A stretch of DNA of 53,737 nt from positions 1 to 53,737 of the forward strand of contig JAMCYH010000066.1 of NCBI GenBank assembly GCA_023474025.1, read 5' to 3'. This DNA is from Deltaproteobacteria bacterium (GTDB lineage: Bacteria; Desulfobacterota; Desulfomonilia; Desulfomonilales; Desulfomonilaceae). Shown piece by piece: positions 1-9,758 of this stretch (positions are counted from its first letter, which is position 1; each line of letters begins with the position of its first letter). The position numbers and the translations under genes are program-made. The notes beneath the pieces are model-generated. The model was given only the letters and a program-made list of their open reading frames with translations. It was not told the origin of the DNA and ran no database searches.

Positions 1-115
1 CCAGCAGACACCAGATCCTCCGACGAGCTCATTTGAAGGGCCCATTCTCGGACCTGGCCCCTGCTTCCGCTAAGGTGAGTGCAAATCGGAAAGCCATGAA
101 CTTTGACACAGAATT

Positions 116-346
116 TTGAACGCTCCCGTTTTCCCGGAGGATATCCGCAGAATAATTTACACTACCAACGCTATTGAAAGCCTGAATATGAGACTCAAGA
201 AGATTACCAAGAATCGAGGGCATTTCCCGGGAGACGACTCAGGGTCAAAGCTGATCTATCTGACATTGCGTAATGTCTCAAAAAGGTGGACAATGCCCCC
301 GCATAGCTGGAAAAGAGCCCTGACACAATTCGCCATATTTTTTTGA
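116..346 (+). pseudogene. IS256-family transposase, C-terminal remnant
   Basis: The 76-residue reading frame matches the C-terminal end of Mutator/IS256-type transposases. It has the strongly conserved IIYTTNAIESLN stretch, then KITKNRGHFP and a final RNVSKRWTMP. A full transposase of this family is about 400 residues, and the catalytic DDE core is absent. The frame opens at a TTG, with an in-frame stop just upstream at 104-106, so this is a dead fragment. Downstream, around 408-430, the bases ACCCTTACACAAAAATGATG resemble an IS256-type terminal repeat. A related string, TTTGACACAGAATTTTG, lies at about 102-118 in the same orientation, which suggests rearrangement. The 211 bases from 347 to 557 hold no gene that I can see. 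Confidence 0.75.
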
Positions 347-557
347 GAACGTCTACCTATATCATGGACCTGAATATTAACTTGCTAAACGGAGAACGAC
401 CCTTACACAAAAATGATGACAGGTCCGAGGCAGAAAATGGGCGGACCATCAAAAACACTGTGGCGAAATGTTTTTCTTTGTTGACTGTGGCTGGTTGTCT
501 CTGGCTAGGCCACCCTCACGTGGACCGTCAACATTCCCGGGAGTGCCCCCCCGAACC

Positions 558-2090
558 CTAAAGTTGTGTGCCGGGAACCCATGCGTCCGGTTCGGAGGCT
601 GGAGCGATCGAGTTCTCCTTGCTTGCTGCGATTGCTAACCGATTCAACTCCCAATGTTTGCGCTCCACGGCACTGAGAAAACTGAGCCACGTCAATTCCA
701 GATATTTCTGGTAATCATGGTCATCATGTGTTGGGATGACCCATCGAACAATAATTTCCGAATCCCTGAATGCTAACTGTCCATTTCTCCTGGGAGAATC
801 GGGGTAGATTTTTCGCTCATTATTCCAGACCAGATGTTTCAAGACATTCATACTGACTTCAACCATATCAAAATTAAGGTCACGCACTCCAGTTTCCAGT
901 AGCGCAATGAGTTCGTTAATAGATTTCGTTCGCTGAATTCGCATTTCCTTGTATGTGTTGAACGTTGAAAGGAACATGCAATCGCGGCGGTTCTTGTATG
1001 CTTTTTTAATCTGCTTGACCCTGTAGAGATTCAGTACCATTACCATGACTCCGATCAATACCAGAACTGTAAGCGATCCAACGAACAGCATCGAATGGGA
1101 TTCAGGTGTAATGGTGAGCAGTAAGGTTAACGAGCAGAAGACCGAGCTGAACACGTAAAATATTCCGACCACAAGCCGGGGACGCTTGAACATCTCCATA
1201 AAACGGTGGTGTATATGGTCCGCGTCTGGCAAGAAAATCTTTCTGCCACTTATCCATCGCCGTGCAACAGACAGTACGACATCTAACATGGCTATTCCAA
1301 ATGGTAGGAATAGGGCCATGAATGTGGTTAAGTTCATATAACGCTGGCTTGAACCTTTGGTTATGTTACTTATCGCAAGAGCGCTGAGCATGAAACCCAG
1401 GGAAAGGCTGCCCGCATCCCCCATAAAGATTGTCGCGGGGGGGAAGTTAAATCTCAGGAAAGCCAACAAACTTCCAGCTATTGTGAAACATATCACTGTG
1501 ACAAACATATATGCATTATAGAAACCCAATATACCGCATGTAACAGCGACAAAAAGACATATTCCAGCAGCGAGACCGTCCATTCCGTCAATCAGGTTTA
1601 TCGCGTTAGTAATGAACAGGACGATGAACCCGAAAACCAGATACCCAAACAGACCCAGGTCCACCACACCGTAAAAGGGAACCATTATTTGTCCTATCGT
1701 GTTACCACCAACTATCAGAATGCCTACGCCCAGTATCTGCCCCAGAAGTTTCTTTCGCCAGGACAGATTGATCTTATCATCTAGAATTCCAAGTCCAAGA
1801 ATCCACAATGTGCCAAGAAATAGCGACAGGAACTTATCAATTCTACTATGATCAATAAAATTTGAGTCGGTAGCCAATAGGTAGAGGTAGCCACCCAAAA
1901 GGAAGGTTTGCGGAGCGAATATTGCCAGGCCACCCAGTACGGGGATTGGCTCGCTGTGGATTTTGCGCGGGCCAGGGTAGGCCAGAAAGCCATGTGTCCA
2001 TGCAAGTCTCTTGGTTAAAGGTATCAATAAGTACGTAAAAACAAAACCAAAAGTGGTCGCCAGAACCAAATATTTAAAATTGTTAGCCAC
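558..2090 (-). CDS. wecA: WecA/MraY-type undecaprenyl-phosphate sugar-1-phosphate transferase with C-terminal extension
   Basis: Polytopic membrane enzyme (510 aa) of the polyprenyl-phosphate N-acetylhexosamine-1-phosphate transferase family. It starts lipid-linked glycan assembly by moving a sugar-1-phosphate from a UDP-sugar to undecaprenyl phosphate at the inner membrane. Family motifs are in order: DDK at about 104-106, NAINLIDGMDGLA at about 162-174, FMGDAGS at about 222-228 and the HIHHR loop at about 292-296. About eleven hydrophobic segments precede residue 375. The remaining 135 residues form a soluble, probably cytoplasmic tail that classical WecA lacks. The start is GTG after a GGGGG Shine-Dalgarno stretch. 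It is the last gene of the cluster in transcription order, separated by 265 bases from the next glycosyltransferase, so it may also have its own promoter. The exact sugar (GlcNAc or other) cannot be read from sequence. Confidence 0.9.
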   Translation of the reverse strand: MANNFKYLVLATTFGFVFTYLLIPLTKRLAWTHGFLAYPGPRKIHSEPIPVLGGLAIFAPQTFLLGGYLYLLATDSNFIDHSRIDKFLSLFLGTLWILGLGILDDKINLSWRKKLLGQILGVGILIVGGNTIGQIMVPFYGVVDLGLFGYLVFGFIVLFITNAINLIDGMDGLAAGICLFVAVTCGILGFYNAYMFVTVICFTIAGSLLAFLRFNFPPATIFMGDAGSLSLGFMLSALAISNITKGSSQRYMNLTTFMALFLPFGIAMLDVVLSVARRWISGRKIFLPDADHIHHRFMEMFKRPRLVVGIFYVFSSVFCSLTLLLTITPESHSMLFVGSLTVLVLIGVMVMVLNLYRVKQIKKAYKNRRDCMFLSTFNTYKEMRIQRTKSINELIALLETGVRDLNFDMVEVSMNVLKHLVWNNERKIYPDSPRRNGQLAFRDSEIIVRWVIPTHDDHDYQKYLELTWLSFLSAVERKHWELNRLAIAASKENSIAPASEPDAWVPGTQL

Positions 2091-2355
2091 GATTACCCCC
2101 GATTAATTCAATGATTACTAATTGGCTTAATTGTTGTAACAAGGTTTACTAATTGTGATTCGAAGCTCATAGGAGCAGGCAATTTGCGGTTTGTCATAAT
2201 ACACAATAATGTCAATTTGATCTGTGGGAGCAATCTTTTCTGTCTAAAAATTCACGAATATCCGCCGAAATTCCCACAAATACAGGGGAAAATTTCTCTA
2301 CCCTCCTTGTAGTAGTCGATGTAACGATCTGCAAACGGTTCTGGTGTGCGTATAG

Positions 2356-3579
2356 TTAGTGAACTGATCTTTTCCTCTCCAACAACTCCCTCAATATCTC
2401 ATCCCACCTGTCAAGCGTCGCATTCATCGAAAAGTTATCATGGTAAACCCGATGACAGCGTGTCTGGATATCACGTAACAGTGCTGTTTGTTTGGACAGT
2501 TCCTTTAACTCAGCGGCGACTCGAGCAATATCTTCTTGGGAGCTTATTACCCAGCCTACCTGATATTCATTGATCCATCGGGCGATGGAAGACTCTTTTG
2601 AACCGGCAAAAAGAACGGGCCGCCCTACCGCCAGGCTACCGAAAAACTTGGAAGGCACAACAGTCCCTGTCCATTCAGGTTTCAGGCTGACCAGATGAAT
2701 ATCCGGAGCGACAAGACGTTTTTGTAGTTCGGACTCCGGAGCAAAACCTGCCAAAGAAATATTTGTGTCTTGCGGACTGATAGCGTCCTTGAAGTTTTGA
2801 GCAGCGTTGCCGCGGATGCCGAACGAGAAATGGATACTTTCTCCTTTAAGCATACGTGCCAGGTCAAGAAACTCTTTATGAGAGTGGGCCCTGCCGAAAT
2901 TTCCGGAATACATCAAACCAAGGCTGCTATCGTCAAATAAGGCTTTCCGAACATTAGCATCGACCGTCGGCAGAGATGGTGGCTCATAGAGCGCCCAAGG
3001 GACCAATGTGACTTCCTGAGCTTTATGACCGTAAGCCCTAAGTCGTTCACGCATACATGGCCCAATGTCCGCGACAAGGTCGCAAGATCGATAGGCCGGC
3101 TTGAGTATCTTCTTGAACCCTCTGACCGAGATGCTATTCTCGTTTAGCAATCCATCCGCAACAGCCGCTTCAGGGTACAGATCATAGCACCAATGAGTGA
3201 TGACCATTTTTGGTTGAACTCGTCGCCAAAACCGTGCCACCATGATGCTCAGGATCGGATCTGTTCCCATTATCAGCACGTCCGGCTTGTACCTTAAGGC
3301 TGCCAGGCCCCATGCGGCGATCATCCAGGAAGCGTTCAAGAGTCGCCCAAGAGTCGTTGCCTGTTTCAGTGGCGGACGCCAGATACGCTGATAAGTCACA
3401 CCTTGCGATGTTTCGTGCGATCGATAACCCTGAGATGCGCTATTTGATCCACGATTACAGGGTAACGCCGTCACGTCCCAGTCACGCGAAGCCAATCTGG
3501 CGCACAGTCCGTCAAAAAGTCGGGCGCTGATGACATCATCAGGATAGAGGTAATGATAGAGTACTAGAGCTTTAGGCAC
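2356..3579 (-). CDS. Glycosyltransferase family 4 (WcaI/WbuB-like)
   Basis: A 407-aa GT-B fold glycosyltransferase. The N-terminus LYHYLYPDDVISARLFDGL resembles WbuB/WcaI-type enzymes that add a sugar to a lipid-linked intermediate on the cytoplasmic face. The acceptor domain occupies roughly residues 1-200. The nucleotide-sugar domain follows, with LGLMYSGNFGRAHSHKEFLD at about 235-254 and the late VVPSKFFGSLAVGRPVL segment typical of GT4. The start is GTG without a strong ribosome binding site. It sits between a GT2 gene and wecA on the same strand and is assumed to act on the same polysaccharide. The donor and linkage are unknown. Confidence 0.85.
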   Translation of the reverse strand: MPKALVLYHYLYPDDVISARLFDGLCARLASRDWDVTALPCNRGSNSASQGYRSHETSQGVTYQRIWRPPLKQATTLGRLLNASWMIAAWGLAALRYKPDVLIMGTDPILSIMVARFWRRVQPKMVITHWCYDLYPEAAVADGLLNENSISVRGFKKILKPAYRSCDLVADIGPCMRERLRAYGHKAQEVTLVPWALYEPPSLPTVDANVRKALFDDSSLGLMYSGNFGRAHSHKEFLDLARMLKGESIHFSFGIRGNAAQNFKDAISPQDTNISLAGFAPESELQKRLVAPDIHLVSLKPEWTGTVVPSKFFGSLAVGRPVLFAGSKESSIARWINEYQVGWVISSQEDIARVAAELKELSKQTALLRDIQTRCHRVYHDNFSMNATLDRWDEILRELLERKRSVH

Positions 3580-3807
3580 GAGAATATTGAGTCGGCGCTA
3601 TGGTGGTTGGTAAAAATAATGTCTTATTGCAAGGATAGACGAACCGTATTGACACAGCCGATTCCGTCTGGACCTTTGACAGTCGTAATATCAGAACAAT
3701 GTGGGGGACGGCTTGGGGATTTGTTCACATCACGCCAGGTTGAAAAAATTGGATACCGACGTTTAGTTAAAAGAAAGCGATATACGACTTGCTTTTTCAG
3801 TGAGAAG

Positions 3808-4722
3808 TTACCCATTTTTCTCCCATTGCGCGGATAGCATTACACTTTGTTGAAGATCCGAAGAAAGGACTCGCGGATCAAAATCACCATAAGGCGCACG
3901 TGGCACTTCTGGTATGCGTCCAGTTCTTAACATCTCTTGGGCCTTAAGTTCTATCATCCTAAGTACTTCAACTCTCAATCTGGTCCAATGGGTTCCAGCG
4001 ACGCCATCACGCCAGGCTCCTCTAATCATCATGAGATAAATCCAATAAATGATGTATCTAAATGGGATTCTATTGAAATGTTTCTTGAAAAACATACGCC
4101 GTTCCAGTTTGTTACCGAACAACTTTGGTGGTATGGGAAGATCATGCCGCTTGGTTTTCATGATTGCTTCCATTGTAGTATAACGATTTTGCTTGTCCAT
4201 CCAATGCGTTAAATCAGGACTATCATGGTGTTCGATAAAGTTCTTCAGATGTCCTATTTTGCCATGAATGACCATGTGCTCGTTTACAATAACATCTGAA
4301 AACTTACATTGGCCTGTCCTCCACAGGCGTGTAACACGGATCGAAGGGCGTAAAGGCTTCCCCATGAACCATGCCCTGATAGGGACATCGTACCCACTTG
4401 CTGAATCGGGGCATTGGATTGCTTGCCCAATTTCTTCCATTAGTTTAGGGGTTACACGCTCGTCAGGATCAAGTTTCATAGTCCACGGTGTAGTTACAGG
4501 AAAATGCTCAAGAGCAAAATTCCATTGATCTCCAAAGTTTGTAAATCGGCGCTGCGCAATATTTACCCCATGCTGTAACGCAATGTCCACGGTTCGGTCG
4601 GTGCTGCAACTGTCTAAAATAAATATCCCAGACGACCAAGGCTTTATATTTTTGATCGCTTCCGCAAGATGATAATCTACGTTTAGAGTTAGCATTATGA
4701 CTGAGACAGGCAATCTATACAT
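3808..4722 (-). CDS. Glycosyltransferase family 2 (WaaE/KdtX-like)
   Basis: A 304-aa GT-A fold glycosyltransferase. It begins with PVSVIMLTLN and contains IFILDSCSTDRTVDIA, the classical nucleotide-binding start of GT2. The metal-binding segment is MKLDPDERVTP, around residue 100. The overall form resembles the WaaE/KdtX group of lipopolysaccharide glucosyltransferases, but an O-unit transferase is equally possible. A good GGGGG ribosome site lies 8 bases before the ATG. The start overlaps the end of the upstream GT4 gene by 8 bases, which indicates translational coupling. A 228-base gap without a visible gene follows before the next glycosyltransferase. Confidence 0.85.
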   Translation of the reverse strand: MYRLPVSVIMLTLNVDYHLAEAIKNIKPWSSGIFILDSCSTDRTVDIALQHGVNIAQRRFTNFGDQWNFALEHFPVTTPWTMKLDPDERVTPKLMEEIGQAIQCPDSASGYDVPIRAWFMGKPLRPSIRVTRLWRTGQCKFSDVIVNEHMVIHGKIGHLKNFIEHHDSPDLTHWMDKQNRYTTMEAIMKTKRHDLPIPPKLFGNKLERRMFFKKHFNRIPFRYIIYWIYLMMIRGAWRDGVAGTHWTRLRVEVLRMIELKAQEMLRTGRIPEVPRAPYGDFDPRVLSSDLQQSVMLSAQWEKNG

Positions 4723-5884
4723 GATTATTACCCCCTGAAACTTGTCCCATCAGGACGGCAATTTGTTCCGCAATATTCTCGTAAGAATATCGTTCAATCA
4801 TCGGGGCTGCCGTCAGTTTCATTGAGGCAATCAGACTTTCATTCGAAAGGCTTGATATCACAACATCGGCGATACTTTTTGGATCATGGGGGTCAAAATA
4901 AACCCCTGCTTCACCTAACACGTCATGCGCATAAGGGAGATCTGACGCTGCCACCGGGCATCCCGCAGCCATAGATTCTACCTGCCCGAGTCCGAAAGAT
5001 TCCGAAAGGGAAGGGAAGACCATTAGATCAGAATTAGACAGAGCGTAGCGCACCTCATCAGCGGATAATATCCCCAGCCAAACAACATGGTCGGACACAA
5101 GTAACGAATCAGCGAGGGTAGCGATTTCTTTAACGAAAGACCTATATCTATGATCTGGAGCGTCGTCTTTCTCTAATGTCAGAAGTAAAGAAGCGTTGGG
5201 AAACACTTTTAGGATCCGGGGCAGGGCCTGAACAAGATTTGTATGATTTTTGTGCTCGGCTGGGTGAGTGACGTAAATTAATCTTGAACGCCCGGCGTTA
5301 TCGATGATCGCCCTTTTTTCAGGTCTGATAAACGGGTTAGAAGGTGTTGTCCTGTAACCACTAGGGATAATGTGTATCCGTCCATTGAGGTCAGGCGCAA
5401 AATGCGTCATTCGCTCACGCATGGCCTCAGTCTGAACGATGACCGCTCGACTGGCTCTTGCGCCACACAGGATTTGATAGCGCATGAATCGCAGCCGGAC
5501 GCGTCTTCTGACGTTGAACATTGGTAAGCCTTCATCAAAAAAAGCATTAGGTTGCTGAACGAATACTACCTGATGTCCAGCCGGTGCAGGGGATCCAATG
5601 TTGGCTAAAGATAAAAGGACATCAGCGCCTATTGATTTAACCCTCTTTTGCAATTCCTTTCGCACCCACCATAAACGATCCAGACCTCCATCCCCTCGGT
5701 TAGTTTGTTCAATCGTGGCCGAATCAACAGACGGCGGATCATCAAACTCACGCAACTGCCTTTCAAACATAAAAACATGCCATCGCCATTCCGGTCTAAC
5801 CCTAGGCAGCCATTGCAGTAATTCACAAAGGACGGCTGCCGCTCCATGGCCCCTTATACCAACTGCGTCAATCGCTACAAACAT
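4715..5884 (-). CDS. Glycosyltransferase family 4
   Basis: A 389-aa GT4 enzyme. The C-terminal nucleotide-sugar domain is clear: RLIYVTHPAEHKNHTNLVQA opens it at about residue 200, and SESFGLGQVESMAAGCPV carries the paired glutamates of the family at about residue 300. The N-terminal half has the GGDGGLDRLWWVRKELQKR pattern seen in many O-antigen mannosyl- and glucosyl-type transferases. The ATG start is preceded by AGAGG. It follows another GT4 gene after a 9-base gap and overlaps the next GT2 by 8 bases. The sugar donor is not predictable from sequence. Confidence 0.88.
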   Translation of the reverse strand: MFVAIDAVGIRGHGAAAVLCELLQWLPRVRPEWRWHVFMFERQLREFDDPPSVDSATIEQTNRGDGGLDRLWWVRKELQKRVKSIGADVLLSLANIGSPAPAGHQVVFVQQPNAFFDEGLPMFNVRRRVRLRFMRYQILCGARASRAVIVQTEAMRERMTHFAPDLNGRIHIIPSGYRTTPSNPFIRPEKRAIIDNAGRSRLIYVTHPAEHKNHTNLVQALPRILKVFPNASLLLTLEKDDAPDHRYRSFVKEIATLADSLLVSDHVVWLGILSADEVRYALSNSDLMVFPSLSESFGLGQVESMAAGCPVAASDLPYAHDVLGEAGVYFDPHDPKSIADVVISSLSNESLIASMKLTAAPMIERYSYENIAEQIAVLMGQVSGGNNHV

Positions 5885-5893
5885 TCTCTGCCT

Positions 5894-7033
5894 CTAGCCC
5901 ATGGCCTGCCATGTCCGAATGGTATTGATGAACCTTTGGACATTCTGTTGAGGTGTATATTGAGCAAAAAGTTCGAGAGAATTCTTCCCATGTATTTCAG
6001 CAAGATCGGGATCATTGACATAAGCTTTCATAGCATTAGTTAGGGAGTAAATATCACCTGATTTAACTCGAAAGCCATTTTTACCGGGTTCAACGAGATG
6101 ATACGAGGCGCCTGCCCGATCAGAGCCTATGATAGCAAGCCCGGAGGAAGCCGCTTCGTTTAAGACCACGCCCCAGCCGTCCCATCTGCTGGGCAATACT
6201 AGAATCTTGCAGCACGCGAGAATATTTGCGAGATGAGATGGCGCTACCGGCCCCCTAAAAAGCACTCTATCCGAGATGCCGAGTTCTTTTGCTTGCCGCG
6301 CGTAAGCGCCGCCTGAAAGATCATTACCTACGAGTACAAGAACTGAATCAGTATTGTCCTGAGTTGCTGAGGCGAAAGCAGACAGCAGCAGGTCAATCCC
6401 TTTACGATAGTTGAGACTGCCAAGAAACAAAAAAGCCTGTCGACCCTTACAAAAATCTGAACAGAGTTCATCCGGCGTTGCCTCACAATCGTAAACGGGG
6501 GAGGAATAAGGTAACAATGAGATGCGTTCCGTCCGTATGCCCCATCCCTCCAAATCGTGAAGAGCCCTATTCCCAATACCAAATGCCCCTAGCGCATAAC
6601 GATTAACAAGATTTGCGTACCATTTCTTGACGGGGTAAGTAGCGTACCATCTTAACCCAGGACGCGCAGGTTCGTTCCAATGAACCCATTCAGCGCCTGA
6701 AGCGCTGAGTCCTGACGCAAGTTTTCGCAGGAACCTATTCCCGTATCCTGGAACAACATGTATACGTTCGCGCCAATCCTGAACGCTCTCAAAGGCTTCC
6801 ATCGATTTAGAAACAAACATCTCACCTTTGGGGAGTTGATTGAACTCGTCCCATCCCATCGCCAATCTTTCGGCATGAACCTGCTCATAATAGCAAACGC
6901 GCAAATCGATTCCTGCAGACCTCAGGGCATCATGAAAGCTAGCCTGATAGTGATTCGGTATAACAGTCCATATCAAGATTCTCAAATTCACCATTGGCGA
7001 CATTTGCAAACCCCCAACCCTGTCGATTTCCAC
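5894..7033 (-). CDS. Glycosyltransferase family 4
   Basis: A 379-aa GT4-type enzyme. AFLFLGSLNYRKGIDLLLSA (about residues 200-219) opens the donor domain. SRWDGWGVVLNEAASSGL (about 290-307) is the E-x7-E-like donor-binding region, with an Asp in place of the first Glu. The frame opens at GTG 7033, but two methionines 10 and 13 codons further in are plausible real starts, because the conserved NLRILIWTVIPNHY begins only there. It lies 3 bases downstream of the polymerase gene and is surely co-transcribed with it. Confidence 0.87.
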   Translation of the reverse strand: MEIDRVGGLQMSPMVNLRILIWTVIPNHYQASFHDALRSAGIDLRVCYYEQVHAERLAMGWDEFNQLPKGEMFVSKSMEAFESVQDWRERIHVVPGYGNRFLRKLASGLSASGAEWVHWNEPARPGLRWYATYPVKKWYANLVNRYALGAFGIGNRALHDLEGWGIRTERISLLPYSSPVYDCEATPDELCSDFCKGRQAFLFLGSLNYRKGIDLLLSAFASATQDNTDSVLVLVGNDLSGGAYARQAKELGISDRVLFRGPVAPSHLANILACCKILVLPSRWDGWGVVLNEAASSGLAIIGSDRAGASYHLVEPGKNGFRVKSGDIYSLTNAMKAYVNDPDLAEIHGKNSLELFAQYTPQQNVQRFINTIRTWQAMG

Positions 7034-7036
7034 AAA

Positions 7037-8332
7037 TCATTTTTTGTTAGGTTTAAATTTTGCTATCGAACTGACGGTACCCAGAATTACCCAGACGTAA
7101 ATTGGCTGCATTGCTCCAACGGCGGCCATGTAAGCTTCTCCGATCGAATTGATCAGGATTCCTACAAGAAGACCAAATGCGCACATCTCCCATGATATCT
7201 GATGGTTGAGTTTTGATCTCGCAAGCTTTTTACGTAGATTTGTGAAGATGGCGAGAAGTCCCCAAAGAAGAGCCATTACGAATGGCGCCCCGCCCAGAAC
7301 ACCCGCAACAGACAAGATATCCGTGTATGAACCCTCGCCTCCAACTCTCGCTCGAAGATCGCTAGCAATACTTTCCTGTATCTCCAATCCGCACCCGATC
7401 AACGGGGAAGTTAGAAAAGAATCTATTTGTCGCTGCCAAACAATTTCTCGGGTTTCAAAACCGCGTTCCCTATTGAACAAATTTTGTGAATCTTTTGAGG
7501 AGAACGCATACATAACCGCTTGAATTGAGAATAACACCAATATGACAACGAGTGATATCCTCCTAAGTGACTTTTGGTGTCCTGATAGTGACAACAGGGC
7601 CAACAACGCTCCAATTGCGCTGATAAACGAAGCACGCGAACCTGTTAGAAATATGACTGAAAATCCGACCGCAAAAAGCGGATAATAAATCACTTTGCGT
7701 TGCCCGAGTATTAAACTGAACATACCTACAGTAAACATCATCGAAAATGTTCCCAATGTGTTCGGATTGGAGGTTATCCCGGCTAAACGTCCCGACATAT
7801 ATCCACCACCCAAAAATATCGACGCAAAGCTTGAAAGAGTTACAACAGACGCTACGATGAGGCTGGACACCGTCCAATAGTGAAGCCTGACGCTAGGATC
7901 AGAAGGAAAAGGGGCTGCGAAAGCAATTATCCAAAGTAGGATAAATGAGACGACACGTTGTAGACCATTCTCGAGGTGAGCACTAAAAAGCATAGTCGAT
8001 ACCGTAGCAACAATTATGAAAATACCAAAAAGCTTGGGTACAATACCGCGAAGACTCCTGGAGCAAATTCCACTCTGAATCAATGCAAGTAGCGTGAAAC
8101 CTATCAGGAATCCCCATTTTAGCGATGTAAACTGTTTTACAAGTGGTATTTGTGGGCCCATAACCGACATCGCGAAAGCAGCGAGTAAGCAGGTAATAAG
8201 TACTAACGGAAGTTTTCTAAAGCGATGTGATAAAGAGATTTCTCTCGCCGGGCGCTTTATAAATTGCGCTTCCCCAATCCCCAGGTAAGGTCCTTGTGAA
8301 CCTATGTAATTATCCTTGGTCAGTGTTCCCAT
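7037..8332 (-). CDS. wzy: O-antigen polymerase/ligase family membrane protein (Wzy-like)
   Basis: A 431-aa protein dominated by about eleven transmembrane segments, beginning with LPLVLITCLLAAFAMSV. One large periplasmic loop (about residues 285-345) contains FETREIVWQRQIDSFLTSPL and IGCGLEIQE, the pattern of the Wzy_C/O-antigen ligase superfamily. In a Wzx/Wzy pathway this protein would join flipped O-units in the periplasm. It could instead be a WaaL-type ligase, since the two are hard to separate by sequence. No other polymerase candidate is in the window, so Wzy is preferred. It overlaps the end of the GT9 gene by 13 bases, showing tight coupling. Confidence 0.8.
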   Translation of the reverse strand: MGTLTKDNYIGSQGPYLGIGEAQFIKRPAREISLSHRFRKLPLVLITCLLAAFAMSVMGPQIPLVKQFTSLKWGFLIGFTLLALIQSGICSRSLRGIVPKLFGIFIIVATVSTMLFSAHLENGLQRVVSFILLWIIAFAAPFPSDPSVRLHYWTVSSLIVASVVTLSSFASIFLGGGYMSGRLAGITSNPNTLGTFSMMFTVGMFSLILGQRKVIYYPLFAVGFSVIFLTGSRASFISAIGALLALLSLSGHQKSLRRISLVVILVLFSIQAVMYAFSSKDSQNLFNRERGFETREIVWQRQIDSFLTSPLIGCGLEIQESIASDLRARVGGEGSYTDILSVAGVLGGAPFVMALLWGLLAIFTNLRKKLARSKLNHQISWEMCAFGLLVGILINSIGEAYMAAVGAMQPIYVWVILGTVSSIAKFKPNKK

Positions 8333-9426
8333 AAGATGCCTACGACGCCTGAATTGTAATGAGGTTTAGTAGTTTTTGAACGTACAGCGTCAAGTACGCT
8401 TACGCAGGCATCTAATACTTCATGTTCCGGGAGTGACCGCCAAACCAACTCGGGATTCATTGAACGATCCGGAACTAGACTGTCTTCATGCCATACTGCC
8501 TTGGCTGTCTCGTCGTTGGGACGGTACGGACCCCATCTCAACGCCTGACTTTCTCCATGAACAATTGACACGACGGGAACCCCCAACGCAGCGGCCATGT
8601 GTGTCGGTCCGGTATCATTCCCGAGGTATAAGCTGGCTCTGGAAATAACTGATCCAATTGTGTCGAGCGACATGGCCCCACATCGATTCTCAACACACCC
8701 TGTCAATGCGGCAAGTTGTTCTCCAAGGTAAAATTCTTCCTTGGACCCCACAACAACGATTTGTGAAAAGCGGGATCTCAGTTTCATTGCTATATGGGCC
8801 ATCTTCTTAATGGGATATCTCTTGGTTGGAATATTTGCGCCAGGATGTAAGACCATGAAAGGTTCTGTGAAATCCAGTTTACGATTTGCCGGTTTTGGAG
8901 TGATCTTCGGCAAGAAAGGTTTCTCGGGTAACAGGGCTTCTTTGTCCATCGATTTTACAATAAGCCAAAGGCGCTCAACCTCGTGTCGCAAGGGGTCATC
9001 ATTATAGACAGGACTCGTGAGCAGGAACTCCCCAGATCTTAACCAGTCTCTCAGACCATAAGTATGACTATTGGTTGCGCGATCTACCAACCCCCACAGA
9101 GGCTCAAATTGTATCCACGAGCGTACAATCGGGCTGATTCTGATATCAGCCGATGTAAGTATGGCCAGGTCGAAGCTTTGTTTGATCCATGGCGCTCTCA
9201 ACGCCTGGAAAAAACGAGTCAAATTCTGTCTTTTAAAACTAGTCGAAGAAAAATCGAAACCAAAAAGGTGAGAAATTCTATTATCTCCCGAAAGGACGCC
9301 CTTGCAGCGATTTTGTGCTACAAACGTGATTTCACTTCCGGGGAACAAAATGTGCAAGGCGTCTAAAATAGGCGTGGCCAAGACTACATCGCCAATATTG
9401 TTTGGATTTACTAGGAGAATTTTCAC
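8320..9426 (-). CDS. Glycosyltransferase family 9 (heptosyltransferase-like)
   Basis: A 368-aa GT9 protein. Its N-terminus KILLVNPNNIGDVVLATPIL is the standard ADP-heptose:LPS heptosyltransferase opening. The C-terminal domain has FMVLHPGANIPTKRYP at about residue 190 and the conserved YLGNDTGPTHMAAALGVPVV at about 271-290. Family members transfer heptose or other sugars to lipid-linked acceptors. The presence of an HldA-like kinase in the same cluster makes a heptose donor conceivable, but this is inference. The downstream polymerase gene starts inside its last codons. A 332-base spacer separates it from the preceding aminotransferase gene. Confidence 0.85.
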   Translation of the reverse strand: MKILLVNPNNIGDVVLATPILDALHILFPGSEITFVAQNRCKGVLSGDNRISHLFGFDFSSTSFKRQNLTRFFQALRAPWIKQSFDLAILTSADIRISPIVRSWIQFEPLWGLVDRATNSHTYGLRDWLRSGEFLLTSPVYNDDPLRHEVERLWLIVKSMDKEALLPEKPFLPKITPKPANRKLDFTEPFMVLHPGANIPTKRYPIKKMAHIAMKLRSRFSQIVVVGSKEEFYLGEQLAALTGCVENRCGAMSLDTIGSVISRASLYLGNDTGPTHMAAALGVPVVSIVHGESQALRWGPYRPNDETAKAVWHEDSLVPDRSMNPELVWRSLPEHEVLDACVSVLDAVRSKTTKPHYNSGVVGILWEH

Positions 9427-9758
9427 TATTCAGGACCTTTTACTTATAATGCTCCAGCCAGAGTGTGATGAAATTGAGAGAAAAAATTGTCGGCTTTTCG
9501 ATGGGGGCTGTCATAGATCCCGGAATCTTGTAGCAGGTGCCGCATGGATTGGTGAGTAACTTACAGTTATAACGACGGAAGGTACGCAGAGTAATCTAGA
9601 GATGATCATACAGAAAAGAAGACAACTGCGATTACGCTGTAATCGAAGATCAACAACCTTTGGGTCGGAAACGACTTGCCATCTCTTTTTGTTCAAGCCA
9701 CATCGTTTCCATTATTCTGTTTTTTATTTTTTGGAATACTCTGTGAATTTTTTTCTGG
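9427..9758. other. 332-base intergenic spacer with a 7-bp inverted repeat
   Basis: I see no protein-coding gene here. The spacer separates the GC-rich aminotransferase gene from the GT9 gene. It is AT-rich near 9720-9755 and contains a perfect inverted repeat, CGATTAC-GCT-GTAATCG, at 9629-9645, which could be an operator or an RNA hairpin. It may also be scar sequence left when the foreign aminotransferase gene entered the cluster. Confidence 0.4.
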
